DNA of 64,000 bases from Stromatinia cepivora (GCA_014898415.1 RCTD01000002.1:1984001-2048000), one strand, 5' to 3'; shown: positions 1 to 12,836, counted from the first letter of the stretch. Notes: a model not told the origin generated them from the sequence alone. Program-made: numbers and translations.

Positions 1-3000
1 GGAGAGCCTCAACCCATTCATCGCGCTCCTTGTCGCTCTCAGCGCACAAAACGTGTCGCACAAGGCTAGAAGAATCCTTCCTCTTCGGCTCCAAAATTAG
101 AAAGGCATGGCGATATTGATTGTCAACGTCATCAGAGTCTGCTCGGGAAGAGGGCGATGGTTCACTTTGTTGGGATTGCTTCCCGATTTGAGCACTTTGA
201 AGTTTGATACTCCCTAGATGTGGTCCGCCAGGCGACTCGTAATATTTGAACACTGGGCCGTCCAACACAAAGAATCGCGCCTTCCATCCTCCAAAGTTTT
301 TACCTTTCTTGGTCAAGTAGCCATTCTTGAGAGGCCTGCCACCTGGTCCAGCCTTCACAGGACTTTCGGAACCTGTATCACTACTTGGGGCCAGGTCATC
401 GGCGTGTGGCTCCATTGTATTTGAAGATAGATATCGACATATTTCTAATGCAGATTCCGTATCTAGCTCTGTGTTGAGAACTTCGTCAAGATAATTATCT
501 AATGCGGTGCGCCTTGCATCTATCTTAGCTGGGGAGTGACCGCTAAAAAGGTATTTGTCCGGTGTCCTGGCTGTAAACGTGGGGCATTGTTTCAAAATTT
601 GGTCCAAATGTACTAAAGATGCCGAATCTTTCTCCACACGCCATAGCTCTCTGCCATCTGATCTGGCAAACACTGCAAGAGTGAAAACAGGATCAGTCTC
701 AAGGTTCGCTGGGCACATGAGACTAGCTCTTGATGGCTTCAAACGTGACGATGCCACCTTCACGTCTATTGAAGGCAAAGCATTCGGTGGAAGAAGGAGG
801 TCTGGGTATTCTTCAGTGACAAGGCCTTTGTAAACCACATTTCCAGAGTGACTGAAGTGTGGAGAATCGCTTGGACGTCTCTCATAAACACTGCCATTGA
901 CGAGGGTTTCTTCAGATCTGAGAGTGTTGAGAGTTTCCTCGGATCTCTTAGTAATCACCAATGGCTGTGGGGAGACTAGAACTAAAGGCTCCGCTCGGGG
1001 TGCACGAGGAGAAGCTATTGACATTGGAGTACCAGGAGGGAGAGGAATCGGCTGTCGTGGGGCTCGTGGCGATAATGGTATAGCACCTGGGAGAGCGTTC
1101 ATTCCTCGAGGAGACAATGGGGGTGAAGCCAGGGATGGATGAGCTGAATTGGTCCTCGAAGACATACCCATTGGTCTTGGACTCTGTGGTAGTCCAGGAC
1201 TCATCAATGGAGGTGACATCATCCCGATCTTTGGGGGAGGCGAGCTTGATGCACTCAACATTCCTGCCAAGGAGCCGGTACTCTCATCTGGTGGGGAAAG
1301 AGCCCGCAAATGAGCGTCCGGTGGTGAGATCGGAACAGTTGGTCGGGGACTCAGAGGCATTGCTGGTACTGTTTCCTTTGGCGTGGTCGATATCGATTTC
1401 GGTGTTCCTTTCACGCTGCCTTTCGAACTTTTCTTCGATAGGCTCCTTGCCTCCGCATCTTTCGCCGCTGCAATCTCCCGCACTCGATCGTCCTCTTCCC
1501 TGGTCTTTCGTCGACCTCTCTCAGGAAACGCTGGGATCTCATCAACTTCCAATATATCGTCATAGTCTGAATCAGACTCTTCTTTCGTCTCTGAAGCCCG
1601 ACGTAGATGATTACTCGGTCCAGTCCTTTTGCCAAGATTAAGTGGTGCCGGCGGGGCTTTCCTCGGCGGTGGAAATTTTGAGGATCCATGATCAACCTTT
1701 GGCGATGATTCCACGACCGCCAACGAAGGGCCTTGTGACGATATAGGCGGAGGCGGTGGTGCAGTCGGAGGTGGTCCCCGTGGGAAATCAGATGGAAGAT
1801 TCCTTGAAGGTGGAACGGTTACATCATATGGCATATTAGCGGCCGCCGTTTGGTTCTTCCGCTGAAGTTGAGATGCCTCAAATCCAAGAGGTGGAGAGTC
1901 AGGATTATATTGCTGAAATGCATGTTTAGTCGGCGAAGGCATCTTGTGCTCCGCTATTACCATGTTAGGCAGTGCAGTCGTTGCTAATGCTGGAGGGGTG
2001 ATTGGATAAGGCGCCAACGCACAATCTATGGGCGAGTGTTGCGCGTGGGAACCATCCTTTGATCCATCAGACTTCAGATGTCCGTCAATACTCTTTTGGG
2101 CTGAGATCTCGGCAACCCTGGATTCCGAAGTCATCGATCCTGATTCCGACGTTGGACCTTGCGTCGAATCTACGGGTGAAGGAGCCGCATGTTGTGTGAG
2201 ATTCTCCTTCAGCTTTTTCCTATATCGTTCCTTATCTTTGAGAGCGCGCTCAAGATCCTTATTTAAGCCCAAAATCATAGCTCTTTGTTTATCGACCAGA
2301 CGCCATAATTGTGAATTCTGCGCGGTTTGTGATTGCTTTTCCTTGATCAAATATTGTATAGCGGCTTCTGATGATCCCGCCGCTTGAATGAGTTGTGCGA
2401 CGTCAAATTGTGCACTCGAGCCTTTAGAGTCCTGCGAGTTCTTGTATGAATGTCCACCGCTCGATATCGAGGAAATAGCGGAATCAATTGAGGAGGTGCG
2501 GGGAGGTGGTCGACCCATTTCTACACGATGGGCAGGTGTGGTAGACGCCATCGTGGGTGGTTTACCGGCAGGTGAGGTCGAACCTACGTCTGCCAGGATA
2601 GGATCAGAGACACTTCGTATCGGGGCATTCGAATTCGCTTCTTGTAATGGTCTGCCGTATCTGTTGGGAAATGAGTAAACTGATCATACACATGAAATTA
2701 ATAAATACCTCGTATTGCCCGGTGTCTGTGGTGGCCTGACGCTTTGTTCAGAAGTATAGAAGTTCTTCTCGGTCGCTAGTAAATCATCAAGGCGTTCTTT
2801 TGGCGATCGAGGCTCCTCCAGAGGGCTCTGACTTGTTTTCGTACTTATGAGTGGGTGTCGATCGTCAGAACCTTTCATAGGGAATGTGGTTCTTGTCGGA
2901 GTGACACTGCTTGAAGGTGATGTAGGAGTAGTACTTGTTTGTAGAGGACTAGGAGCAGCCTTGTGCAGGGACCTTAGGACAAGCATGTAAGTGCCCGTAA

Positions 3001-3176
3001 CGAGAAGCGGCTCAATCTTGGAGGGAAGTAGCTTACCTATTGCGCGTTTCCAAGACAGGCGAAGAGTTGTTTGCTGACTGAAGAAGCTGAGTGCGACCAG
3101 CTGTGGGGCTTTCCTGTGGCAGGTAATGGAGCTGCGTATCAAAAGGTCTTTCGGCCTGTTGCGAAAGTTGTGACAT
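1..3176 (-). CDS. Bem3-like Rho GTPase-activating protein (PX-PH-RhoGAP), 5' part only
   Basis: Predicted RhoGAP of the yeast Bem3 family, which binds phosphoinositides through PX and PH domains and switches off Cdc42/Rho GTPases at polarised growth sites. The start is placed at 3176 (MSQLSQQ...). Two short introns are inferred at 2973-3036 and 2661-2708, both with GT...AG ends and keeping frame; the rest of the visible coding sequence is one open frame to base 1. About 1,021 residues are visible. The first ~700 are Ser/Pro-rich and probably disordered. A PX domain spans about residues 730-880 (includes RRTALDNYLDEVLNT and ALEICRYLSS). A PH domain starts near residue 900 (KNGYLTKKGKNFGGWKARFF, then the conserved W in RDEWVEAL). 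The catalytic RhoGAP domain must lie beyond the left edge, so the assignment rests on the PX-PH order and sequence. Confidence 0.87.
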
Positions 3177-4851
3177 GGCTAGGTACGCTCGTCGGCTGCT
3201 GACACTCCCTCAGGCTCGCTATGTATTCATATGCCGAGATGTTTTGGACTCTAGATCGAGCACCAATTGGTTGTGGGGTTAAATACAAGGAAGGAGGGTC
3301 GTCGGTCCTCTGCAATTTTTGGTGGCGCCTGTCGCTGCTACTAGGTTCAGAGTTTCGAAATGATTTGAGCGAGTCGATCGATGTCGCACGTTTACAAGAA
3401 TTCGTTCAAGCAATGATGTTCCAACACGGAATAGTGTACAAATGAGAAACTCAAGACCAGGATGATAATGTATCGAGTTACGTCCGGGCGCGCGGGAAAT
3501 ATTATTAGAAGATTAGATATTTTAGTTGTTGCGAATTGGGTGAGCCGTGAGTCGTGAGTCGTGAGTTGTGACTGGTAGATAATGTAATGTATTTGGCACA
3601 ACAGTGAATCTGCTTGTACGAATACTTAGGTCTGGTGCCACTCCCGAGGTCCCCTTTGTATCTTATAGTCCGGGGGATCATTTGCTATGTGAGCAAGTAT
3701 GGGTAGGTAGGGTATGGACAGAAAGATGTAGGAATACGGTATTAGAAATTAATACATAGACGTTGGTTGCATTTCGTCGTAGATTCATGGGACCTCACAT
3801 CAGCGAGCTCCACACCAATGAGTAGAAAAAGGGTAATTGATGGCTTGGATGAGATAGAAATAGTTTGTATGAATAGATACAAGTGTAAGTAAGGTATGAA
3901 ATAGATGAATGATCGAGGGAAGTAAAGAAAGTTAGTTTTTTTTCTTCTTCTCCATGGATAACCTTTCTTTTTTTCTCATGGTTGGCAATGAAATCATTGA
4001 TCAACTCGAGCCCTGTGTCTACGATGCTATGCTACCATCCCTGCTTTTCTTTAGAGAGATGCAAGTGATTAGCACACACATTCAGGAAAATAATATTGAA
4101 TGATGTATACCAGTCAGTCAGGTTAATCAGCAGTCTACATTGAGTATATAAACCGAATTGCATATAACTTCAATTATATCAAGCAAGCTAATACTAATAA
4201 ATTTGATCTAAAGGATTCTGCGCCTGCTCCCCAAGCTTTTTCACCAGGGCCGGTTATCGTATGTGGCGTGGGATTTTGAATTGCCGTGATTGATAACAAC
4301 CTTGGACTTCATTGTTGCTATTGGATACATGTTTTTTGATCTGGAGTTGATTATCGATGGAATAGTATTGAGTGCGACACAACTCTAAATATCACAACCA
4401 ATCAAAGTCATCAACACTGTATGATGTACTCTTGGCTTCTTTTAGAGTGTCTTCGACTCCTTAACCTCACAGATTAGAAGTGACTCCTAATTCCCAAAAT
4501 AATATCTTCAATACTTATGCAATGCAGGAGGAGTTCGTTCGTTCTACTTGACCACCATAGAATGTTCTCAACACTACTCCGTATTATCAACTTTTATATG
4601 TTTGATCGAATTCGGAATAAAAGATAGCAAATTTGTTTATAATGTTTTTAAATCCCATCATTTAATTTGTAAATGATTAAAGATTTCAATTAGCGTGGTC
4701 AATTCCCGCAAGGCAGGATTCCACTCTCTCAGAATTGAATCTATCGAAGCCTTACTTTCCTTTTCCATATCACCCTTCATGGTGATATATATATATTGGT
4801 ATATTGTAAGATTAGATTCACCGACAAATAACACTTCATTACATCCTCCCA

Positions 4852-4871
4852 TCTCTCTCTCTCTCTCTCTC
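4852..4871. repeat. (TC)10 microsatellite
   Basis: Ten uninterrupted TC dinucleotides followed by a C-rich tract. Confidence 0.95.
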
Positions 4872-7540
4872 CTCCCCCCAGCTCACTCCCTCCATAATAC
4901 CCCTCAGATCTTATTCAAATCTATTCCCCAAGCCTCATGTTCACGGCATCTTCTGCAACCCGTGTCACTTACCCAAATGCACAGACTTCCGAAAAGCTTG
5001 GGGTAAATTTGAAAACTCATCCATACTTCCCATTTGCCAAAAAGGATATTAAAACAAAATACTTTCACCCATTTGAGTCATGATGGTATATATACGGAGT
5101 ATTTCATTTCCGGAAAAAGGGACAGTGCTTCGGTACTTTAGATAACCCCCATTACATTATTTATTAGGTACATATAAATGTCTCAGTCTCTTAGAAGATG
5201 TTGGCTCAAAGGAGAGGAGGATGTGTTGTCAGCTGGCCATAATAGAAAGAAGGTTTCCGCGGACAAATTCATGCGAAAGGTATGCGCAGTGTGCATCATC
5301 AGTACTTACTACCACCAGTACCAAATCTGTATATAGTATTCGGAGCGTTTGTAGAAACATGGCCGAAACATTAGGAACGAACCCCCAAGCCCATTGACAT
5401 TCTAATCTCATACCAATGCAGTACAAAATGGAATGGATGCTTGCTTAGCACGTTATTGCGAATGTAGCTCGACCGGCTCAAGTGTTTAGCGTGTCTAGCA
5501 TGTCTAGCATGAATCCAATTGGTTTTTAGAGTATTAGAATCCCATTAGCCCTTTATCGCAAATTGATGGGGGCGGCTTTGTCACTATCGGACCTCCAAGG
5601 CTTAGGTTTTAGTTACAATGCAACCTAGTTATTCTGCACGCCATTAATCCACAACCCTAAGCATGACAGCAGGCCCCGCATATCTCCACCAAAGAGGTGC
5701 TGGAGGCTGGAGCAGTCTGAGCAAAAAATAATACAGTAGCCGGTGTGATTTGATTTACAAACCACTGATGATTCAATGAGAGGGGGACCATCTACTAAGT
5801 GAAATACTAGGTAATCTTCTTACCACACCAGCACTGTGCACCTCCCTTCATACACGAAGAACCGGCATTTTCCCTGGATTGGGATTTGAAACAAGTATGG
5901 AGAGTCAGGTTCGGAAAATATACCATAGTGATGCTGCCCGCGGATGCAAAAGGAAGGTACCGTTTGAGGCACAGGAGATTAATGCTTTGGAGGATATATA
6001 TTTATATATCAAGATGCTACTTAAGATACATAGACGGAGTACATATGACAGTACATATAACAGTGCAGTCAGAGAATCACAGTAGAGCTGCGTCCTGGTC
6101 TTTCATTGGTGGACGGCAATTGAAAATCTAGGGCTGTGCCAATCTTCAAAGAGAAGCCAAAACCACTTGCCTCATTAAATTACGCACATATCGCCATACT
6201 CTAAATTTCACGGCGGTTATCACCCATCCTCAACCAATTAAATATCGAAGTTTAAACCTTTCATCATAACGGACCTTTTCAGCTCAACCTTAAGTGAGGC
6301 TCTAAACAAGGTCTCATGATGAAGAATACTAGGATTACACCTAGAATGCACATGCTCCAATCAATTGAATGTATTCAATGGAGCAATCAGAACTTCCTCG
6401 CTGCCATGAATGAAATGTTAGATCCACCCATATGCATGCAACGTTATTCTTAGTTACCTACACAATCTTCAACCATGAAAATGTCCTCGAGATATCTGTG
6501 CTGCAATAATTTCTCCAGCCTTGTCCTTCACAACCAATCAGTCTTGCTATCATTATTTATTCCATCATGATTCTATGTGTCTCGTGTTCATACTTCTTGC
6601 TATACATAGAAAGACGCATCTCTGTATAACCTCAAAAAAGTCATGCATTCCCATTTCCATTTAAACCAATACGAATCCCCCCCCCCCTATATTCTCGTCA
6701 TACCCATTCAACGCCCACCAACCCAAAATCCATCGTAGCACCGCCACAACATCTTTACATCATGCAATGAATCCCCATTCCCTACACATCCATCACCACC
6801 CCATAACCACCCTAATCCCACCCCACAACTACCGATTCGCCAACCCAGACCCAACCCCCCCCCAAATCAGCCCGCTCAAACGTACCACAAACCACCATTC
6901 CACAAACCCCATAACCCCGAAAAGAGACATGCAACAAAACCTCTCCCATTGAATCCATTGAATCCATTCATTCCTTCCCACAACACGAATCGAGGATACA
7001 ACATAAGAAACAAACATAATTTACTCACAATACACGGCATCCTGAATCCTAATCTCGAATCCCATCTCACAAAGTTCGTTGCACGGCAGTAGCTTGTATT
7101 CCCTACCCCTTTTTCAGGTGCTCTGGTTATCGACGTACAGATAGATGCGGGAAATTCGTTTGTTCGTACGGATATCCACATCCACATCCCATATCCATAC
7201 CTCATAAATACATGCAGCCAGAATTCCGGAACTGCCAGCACGATATCCGATTTATTGGGACGCGTCAACGTTGCGCATACCAATTGAAATATCAAGACAG
7301 TCGATTCTTTAATGATTCAACTAATTAAAAGCCAAATTATCTATTATTCAAATCCATAAAATATATAGAATAATCTCCTATATCTCCTACATCTCTTCAT
7401 TCTAAATACTAAATACCATAGAGTATCATTGCACACAACGCCTAATCATTCCTCAAACCATTCCTCACACCGATATATAGCTAACTTCAACATATATTCT
7501 CCCCTCGTCATATCATCTTAACAATCGCCATCACATCAAG

Positions 7541-7618
7541 ATCAAGACTCAAGATCAAGACTCAAAATCAAGACTCAAAATCAAGACTCAAAATCAAGAC
7601 TCAAAATCAAGACTCAAA
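7541..7618. repeat. 13-bp tandem repeat, six copies
   Basis: Six head-to-tail copies of ATCAAGACTCAAA. The first copy ends in G, and the others are identical. There are no unique spacers, so this is a minisatellite and not a CRISPR-like array. Confidence 0.95.
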
Positions 7619-7792
7619 AGTTCAAAAGCCCAAAACACACTAACCACGCAACCCCCCCTCACCCCCCCGCCCCCCCCAAAAAACCAAAATATCCTCCCCA
7701 TCCTCTCCATCCCCCCAGCCTCCCAATCTCCACCCACTCCATAAACCATCCACCGCACAAACACCTCTCGCTAAAATTGATTTCAATTTCAA

Positions 7793-7862
7793 TCTCCATC
7801 TCCATCTCCATCTCCATCTCCATCTCCATCTCCATCTCCATCTCCATCTCCATCTCCATCTC
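7793..7862. repeat. (CTCCAT)n hexanucleotide repeat
   Basis: About 11.5 perfect copies of CTCCAT. On the minus strand it reads as an alternating Met-Glu frame, which is a product of the repeat and not a gene. Confidence 0.95.
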
Positions 7863-8379
7863 GATTCATTCATGTACATACCCGTAATCTCAATATCTCA
7901 CGCGTATATCCACAATCCACAATCCACAACCCTCTACCCATCCACCTATGCTATCCCATTCTATCCATGCTATCCCATCCCATCCACGCCATCCTACACC
8001 ACATCCCTACTCAGCCGTGACCCTGACCTAGTCTGTTGAACCTATACCCACTCCTCTCGGTATATACCGACGGAGTCTCGCATCAGATATCGGATGCGTA
8101 CCGGCAGTGGTTGGTGATTTTATGTAAGATTACCTCGTATAAATTCTCATAGTACGAATGTAATTATCATTCATGCAAATATTTCCCTTGTGCAAGTAAC
8201 GTGTAAATCACGCAATGAAAACTGTACTGGCGGAATCAATCAGTGTTCAAGTGAGTAGGAGAATTTCATGTATACTTAAATTCATGTCTGTCTCATGGTG
8301 CATTCCATAGGTATACATAGGTAGAGCATGTACAGACCATTCGACTAATATCTTCTACTCAATCAGAAGAGCCTATCCA

Positions 8380-11300
8380 TTAATCCTCCCTCGCACTGAC
8401 TTCATCAAAAACAGCTTCTGCCTCCTCCCTCATCCTAACTCCATGATCTCCTGCCACCAATCCCAAAGCTCTATCTCTAGATGGTTTCTCCGCACTACTA
8501 TTGTTCTTGCGCCTCTCTCCAGACTGGCTTCGTGGCAATTTTCCCCGTCCCTTTTCTCTCATCTTAGCTACCTCTTCCAGGCTACTTTTCCATGACCCGT
8601 CACCACCATCACCATCACCAAATCCAAATCCCCTTTCAAAATTTCCTTCCTTGCCTTCATCTTTACTTATCTTGGTCATTTGTAACCTTCTAATATCTCC
8701 CCTCCTCTTCTGAGCAGTCTGCCTTGCAACATGCGCCAAGCTGTTTACACCAAGTCCATCCAATGCACTGAGATCCGTGAGTAGTTTTCTGACCTTGTAC
8801 CCTGTGATTTCTTCAATGAATTTGTCAAGTCCCTCTTCACAAGCTGCTGCAGTAGCGACCCTCAACCCCCTGAACATCTTCTTTGTATCTCTTTCTTGTC
8901 GGGTCTGTTTTTCCAACGATTTAAGTTGATTTTGTAAATCGTCGACTGATTCAGAAACTGATAGTTTAGGATTGATATCCAATAAGATAGGGATATCAGG
9001 TAGCTTTGCATAAGAAAGAACTTGGCCTTGAACGTAGCCAGGTCTTGTTGATTGACTTGACTGAGTAGCTTGGATGGGCATTGGTATGGAGGTAGCATTT
9101 GATTGTGGTGGCGGTACTCGATCCGCTATCGACCTTCTTTTGACCGGATCAGGAAGCGGTGCTGATAGTTGTTCTGATGTTGATATTCCTCCACTTTTAC
9201 GAACATCAGATTGACGAGTAAAACATTCTTCATCGGCTGATACATCCGGTTCTTTTTCTTTCTCCTTCAAACCAATGCCCGTTCTCCTCATTTCGTCATG
9301 TTCATGCAACGGAACATCCCTTTCCATGTGGTGCTTGGGAGATTGACTTGTCATGGTCTTTGTACTCTTGTCTAAATTAGTCATAGGTAGATTACACCCC
9401 TCACAATGTACTGCTTCAGGAATCTCACACATTCGCATATTTTTCTTCTTCGAAGTTGGTCTAAATCCAATGGACGGACTCGGCATCGATGCCATATTTG
9501 CACGGACTTTTGACTCCGGGATGGTATTTAACTCTACGTTACACTGGGTACAACGAAGTGGGGATTGAGGAATGCAGGACGACGCCATAGTGGAAGCAGC
9601 GCGTGAAATTTGATGTGGAGGTGCAGGCTCGGAGATACTGACTGTCTTTGCTTCTTGGGGTAGTTGTCGTCTTCGAGTGTCGCCGATTAAAGAAGATTTA
9701 AGAACAAGACCTCGACGTTGTTGACTTTGAACAGTAACGGGAATTTGAGTAGTGAAATGTGGAGCTCGGGTAATGAATGATGGGGCAGCACTTGTCTGAG
9801 TGGCATGATTTTTGAGCAGACGTGTATCTTTTTGTGCTATAGCGTCCTCAATGGTAAGCACAGCACGAGTTTGGTTGGGAAGTGGCTCTAGGCTGGCGAA
9901 ATCTGCCACCCCAATATTATCACCTTCTTCGGGACCAACGAATGAATGTGAATAAATAGTTGTAGCTGATGGTATGGGAATGTCAGACGACGTGGTACTA
10001 GTAGGAGTTCGAGGAATCTGATCTGGGATAGAACGGGTGTGCTCCGGTGGAGTATCGAGATGCAATACTATAGAAGAAGACTGTGAGTTTGGCTGACTCG
10101 TGAATTCTGAGTACGGAGGTGATGCAGCAGCGTCTCCAGCCAACTTGCTCAATCTAGCGTGTTTTATAGCAGTGCCAGACTCAGGAGCAGGCTCGGCTGT
10201 GGTTGGTGGCTTACGAAGCCAAGGTAAGGATTTTTTGGCAGGAGACCTCGTACGTTCAGGTGAGACAACGGAGTCCGAACGATATACCTTTCCAGGCGAC
10301 GGTGCCCGCGGATGTGCCAGATCGCAACACGGTGGAGACTCAAGACCACTGGTTGGATCGCCCCGCTCATATGCTGGTGTCCACTCAATGACAGTTTCTT
10401 CTGACGCAATACTCATTGCCGAGATTTCTCTTTCCGGTTTTGCACGGTCAGATACTGATTTCTTGAGCAGAACATTTGAGCCCTTGATCCCCATTTCGTC
10501 GTCTGGTAGAGTAGCTTGTGTTGGCTCTTCAATATCAGAGAGAGACCTTCTTCGGTCAATTTCAGATTCTGCTAGCAGCCCGGCACTGCTGTGCTCGTAT
10601 GGCACTGGCTGAACTTCCGGAACGGTACTTCTACGCTCGTATGGCTGGACGCCCAAAACCGATCGGTTCCGTTGTTCTGCCGATGTCACCGCTAATCCAA
10701 CAGCTTGAAACTCGGCGTGATAAGGTTTGAACTCTTTTATAGTCTCTATCGTTTGCGTGGAAAAACTTGTTGAGGGTGCAGATGAGATAGGCGTTTGCTT
10801 TGGGGCCTGCTTCGCGGTTTGAAGATATAACTCAAGTTCCCTAGTGAAACGTTTCAAAGCTCTTCTTTGACTAGGACTACGAGAAGGACTCGAAGCAATA
10901 CTTTGCACAATAGAATGAACAGAAGGAGAGAATGATTTCCCCTGAGCAAGACTTGCAAGTCTCGATGCTCCAATAAATGCTGTATTACCTGTTGAGATCT
11001 CTTTTTTAGAAGGATCGCGTGATATAGATATCTCTGCCTGGGCAACGTTGTGACGAGTGGAATTCTGCTCTTCATAAAGACTTGCAAGTGTAGATGCGGC
11101 CAAGAAAGCTTTACTTCTAGCTGGAGAGGCAAAACCAGTACGTGTGGATGGATTATACTTCCTATACAAGCTCTTGGAATAAACACGATTGTCTTGTGGT
11201 GCAGTCGTTTCAGGATTCGCTTGATAGCGACGGACTTGATCTGGGGCTGCTCCGGTCAATTTTCTCGAATTAATGGAGTTGGTTCGACTTCCAGCTTGAG

Positions 11301-11772
11301 GTTTTATATTCTGTTTTGCAACGCTACCCTTGATTCTATTGAAGGTCGAACATCCAGCGCCGTCTACAGAATGAATACGACTTTCGTCGATGGTTTTGTA
11401 AGAATGGGGTAGTTCCAATTCGACGACACTTTTGGCAGATGGAAAACAACTATCACTCTCCTGATCCTGCCTAGTAATATTCGAGCGAGGTGATTCCCAC
11501 CCAAAAACTTCTTGTCTAGCTTGCCTCGAAGCACGGTTTTGCAAGCGAGTAACAGTAAAGCTCTTCGAGGTTCTGGATCTTCGACTACGAGCCTTAGTCC
11601 TTTCTTTCCTTCGAGCCTGTTCTAGCGCTCCGCAATTGTGTATTTCGCAAGTGCCTCTATTGGCGTGAGAGGTACAACGTATGAAATTGGTTTGAGGACG
11701 ATTCGAAGTAATATCTATGCGTGGAAACGTTCGATGAGGACAGCCCTTCCAATGTATATTGAAATTGACCAT
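8380..11772 (-). CDS. Large conserved-looking hypothetical protein, mostly disordered
   Basis: A single uninterrupted frame of 1,130 residues starting MVNFNIHWKG. I do not recognise the family. Most of the protein is rich in Ser, Thr, Pro, Gln and Arg and is probably disordered, with a basic Arg/Lys-rich stretch near residues 52-70. Two CxxC pairs lie about 50 residues apart (CTQC near 738, CEGC near 788) and could bind a metal together. The best-ordered part is near residues 945-1005, where LKSLEKQTRQERDTKKMF runs into CEEGLDKFIEEITGYKVRKL and looks helical. The C terminus is charged (Lys/Arg/Glu). There is no signal peptide or membrane segment. The length of the open frame over a low-complexity sequence supports a real gene; function unknown. 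Confidence 0.75.
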   Translation of the reverse strand: MVNFNIHWKGCPHRTFPRIDITSNRPQTNFIRCTSHANRGTCEIHNCGALEQARRKERTKARSRRSRTSKSFTVTRLQNRASRQARQEVFGWESPRSNITRQDQESDSCFPSAKSVVELELPHSYKTIDESRIHSVDGAGCSTFNRIKGSVAKQNIKPQAGSRTNSINSRKLTGAAPDQVRRYQANPETTAPQDNRVYSKSLYRKYNPSTRTGFASPARSKAFLAASTLASLYEEQNSTRHNVAQAEISISRDPSKKEISTGNTAFIGASRLASLAQGKSFSPSVHSIVQSIASSPSRSPSQRRALKRFTRELELYLQTAKQAPKQTPISSAPSTSFSTQTIETIKEFKPYHAEFQAVGLAVTSAEQRNRSVLGVQPYERRSTVPEVQPVPYEHSSAGLLAESEIDRRRSLSDIEEPTQATLPDDEMGIKGSNVLLKKSVSDRAKPEREISAMSIASEETVIEWTPAYERGDPTSGLESPPCCDLAHPRAPSPGKVYRSDSVVSPERTRSPAKKSLPWLRKPPTTAEPAPESGTAIKHARLSKLAGDAAASPPYSEFTSQPNSQSSSIVLHLDTPPEHTRSIPDQIPRTPTSTTSSDIPIPSATTIYSHSFVGPEEGDNIGVADFASLEPLPNQTRAVLTIEDAIAQKDTRLLKNHATQTSAAPSFITRAPHFTTQIPVTVQSQQRRGLVLKSSLIGDTRRRQLPQEAKTVSISEPAPPHQISRAASTMASSCIPQSPLRCTQCNVELNTIPESKVRANMASMPSPSIGFRPTSKKKNMRMCEIPEAVHCEGCNLPMTNLDKSTKTMTSQSPKHHMERDVPLHEHDEMRRTGIGLKEKEKEPDVSADEECFTRQSDVRKSGGISTSEQLSAPLPDPVKRRSIADRVPPPQSNATSIPMPIQATQSSQSTRPGYVQGQVLSYAKLPDIPILLDINPKLSVSESVDDLQNQLKSLEKQTRQERDTKKMFRGLRVATAAACEEGLDKFIEEITGYKVRKLLTDLSALDGLGVNSLAHVARQTAQKRRGDIRRLQMTKISKDEGKEGNFERGFGFGDGDGGDGSWKSSLEEVAKMREKGRGKLPRSQSGERRKNNSSAEKPSRDRALGLVAGDHGVRMREEAEAVFDEVSARED

Positions 11773-11959
11773 TATTAACTATAAGAATAGAACTTTGAAG
11801 AATGCATATTTTAGGAAATGTGAGGTCTTCGAGATTGAAGGGACTGAGAAATTAAGGGAGCTTCTCGATGTGCACCGCTCCTGCCCTCTCAAATTAAGGC
11901 TTCGCACATGATCCACCAATCTGGAAGATAAAACGCTCCCATCACCCATATGGGTCCCC

Positions 11960-12321
11960 TCACCGAATATCTTTGATACCGGGTGAAGAATACATATCGA
12001 CCTGCCGCTGACCTTTTCGCAGAAGGTACTCAATCGCACTGAAATCTTTCTTATCTAGATTCATACTCTTATCGAATTCGAGTCTGGAAGTACCAAGAAT
12101 GTTAGCAAGGTTTGCACAAGGAAGCAGGAAATGGTAATTGTTCAATACTCGACGTACCTCGCAAATGCTTCAAAATGCTTCCTCGACTCCTTCATCTAGT
12201 TAATAGCTTACTTTGAATCCTCATAGGAAACACCACTCACAGCCGGTTTTTTTCTACTTTCTCTCAAACATTTTCTATAAAGAGCGAGGACCTCCCTCTG
12301 AAGTCCCGATAATTTCGCCAT
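11960..12321 (-). CDS. sdh6: Succinate dehydrogenase assembly factor 1 (LYR-motif protein)
   Basis: Small mitochondrial LYR protein of the SDHAF1/Sdh6 family, which helps insert iron-sulfur clusters into the Sdh2 subunit of respiratory complex II. Three exons are inferred: 12241-12321, 12158-12189 and 11960-12083, giving 78 residues. The N terminus MAKLSGLQREVLALYRKCLR carries the LYR-type motif (here ALYRKCLR). The conserved blocks KHFEAFAR, KKDFSAIEYLLRKGQRQ and the C-terminal MYSSPGIKDIR all match the fungal family in order. The first 3' splice site has close alternatives (AG at 12198 or 12190). I chose the one that restores the family spacing between RKKP and HFEAFAR. Length is normal for the family. 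Confidence 0.9.
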
Positions 12322-12836
12322 TTTTCCTTCGTTATTTATTGACTGTTGGTGAGTGAGGATGTACAAACAGAAACAAGAGAAAATAATCGATGATGCAGTG
12401 AGATTTGGTGATGCAGGGGTGAGCTCCGAGGTGGGGGATTATATAAGCTGTCTCGGGCATCTTAAACCACCTCAAGCCTTTCCGGGGATTGAGGATATAA
12501 ATCTAGATTATTATTATTGATGATTCGTTGTGCAGAATAAATGGGAATAGTGATGATTCAACCACTAAATTGTATGGGAATGCTATATATTCACTCACAA
12601 TTATAAGATCATTCTCTCTCTATTTTTGCCAGTGTAGAGCCTCTGTAGCAGTGTAGCTCTATGGTACACAACACGGAATACTACACTTCAGGACTAATAA
12701 TCAACAATAACTGCGCTGCCTCCATCTCGTCCTCGAACTCCATACACCAAGGAAGAACTTCAGAAACCCCGTCAGGCTTTGGTCTTCGTTCAGTGGCAGC
12801 CAAGGACAACGAACCAGATACAGTAAAGCTACCTTC
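12322..12836 (+). other. Promoter side of SDHAF1 and unassigned sequence
   Basis: The left part must hold the promoter of the SDHAF1 gene. From about 12660 there is a short open frame whose translation has no family resemblance. It may be degenerate upstream sequence of the acid phosphatase fragment, but I could not align it. Confidence 0.4.

Larger units (their letters stand above)
3177..8379. other. Gene-poor spacer with simple repeats
   Basis: About 5.2 kb between the Bem3-like gene, whose promoter must lie at the left end, and the 3' end of the next gene. All open frames are short and composition-driven, and none resembles a family I know. No tRNA-like fold was seen. It holds C/T-rich tracts, three tandem repeats listed separately, poly-C runs near 6680, 6865 and 7650-7680, and exact copies of the 9-mer TACGGAGTA (5093-5101) and its complement (4575-4583). 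Confidence 0.6.

Noticed and set aside
1..2700. Several plus-strand open frames up to 174 codons opposite the Bem3-like gene
   Set aside because: The minus strand codes a continuous PX-PH protein here; the plus frames are antisense shadows without family features.
7541..7618. Repeat array considered as CRISPR-like
   Set aside because: Units are contiguous with no spacers, and the genome is eukaryotic. The same applies to the 8-bp array at 29722-29777.
7640..7879. Minus-strand frames with alternating Met-Glu or Trp-Arg
   Set aside because: They are direct translations of the CTCCAT repeat.
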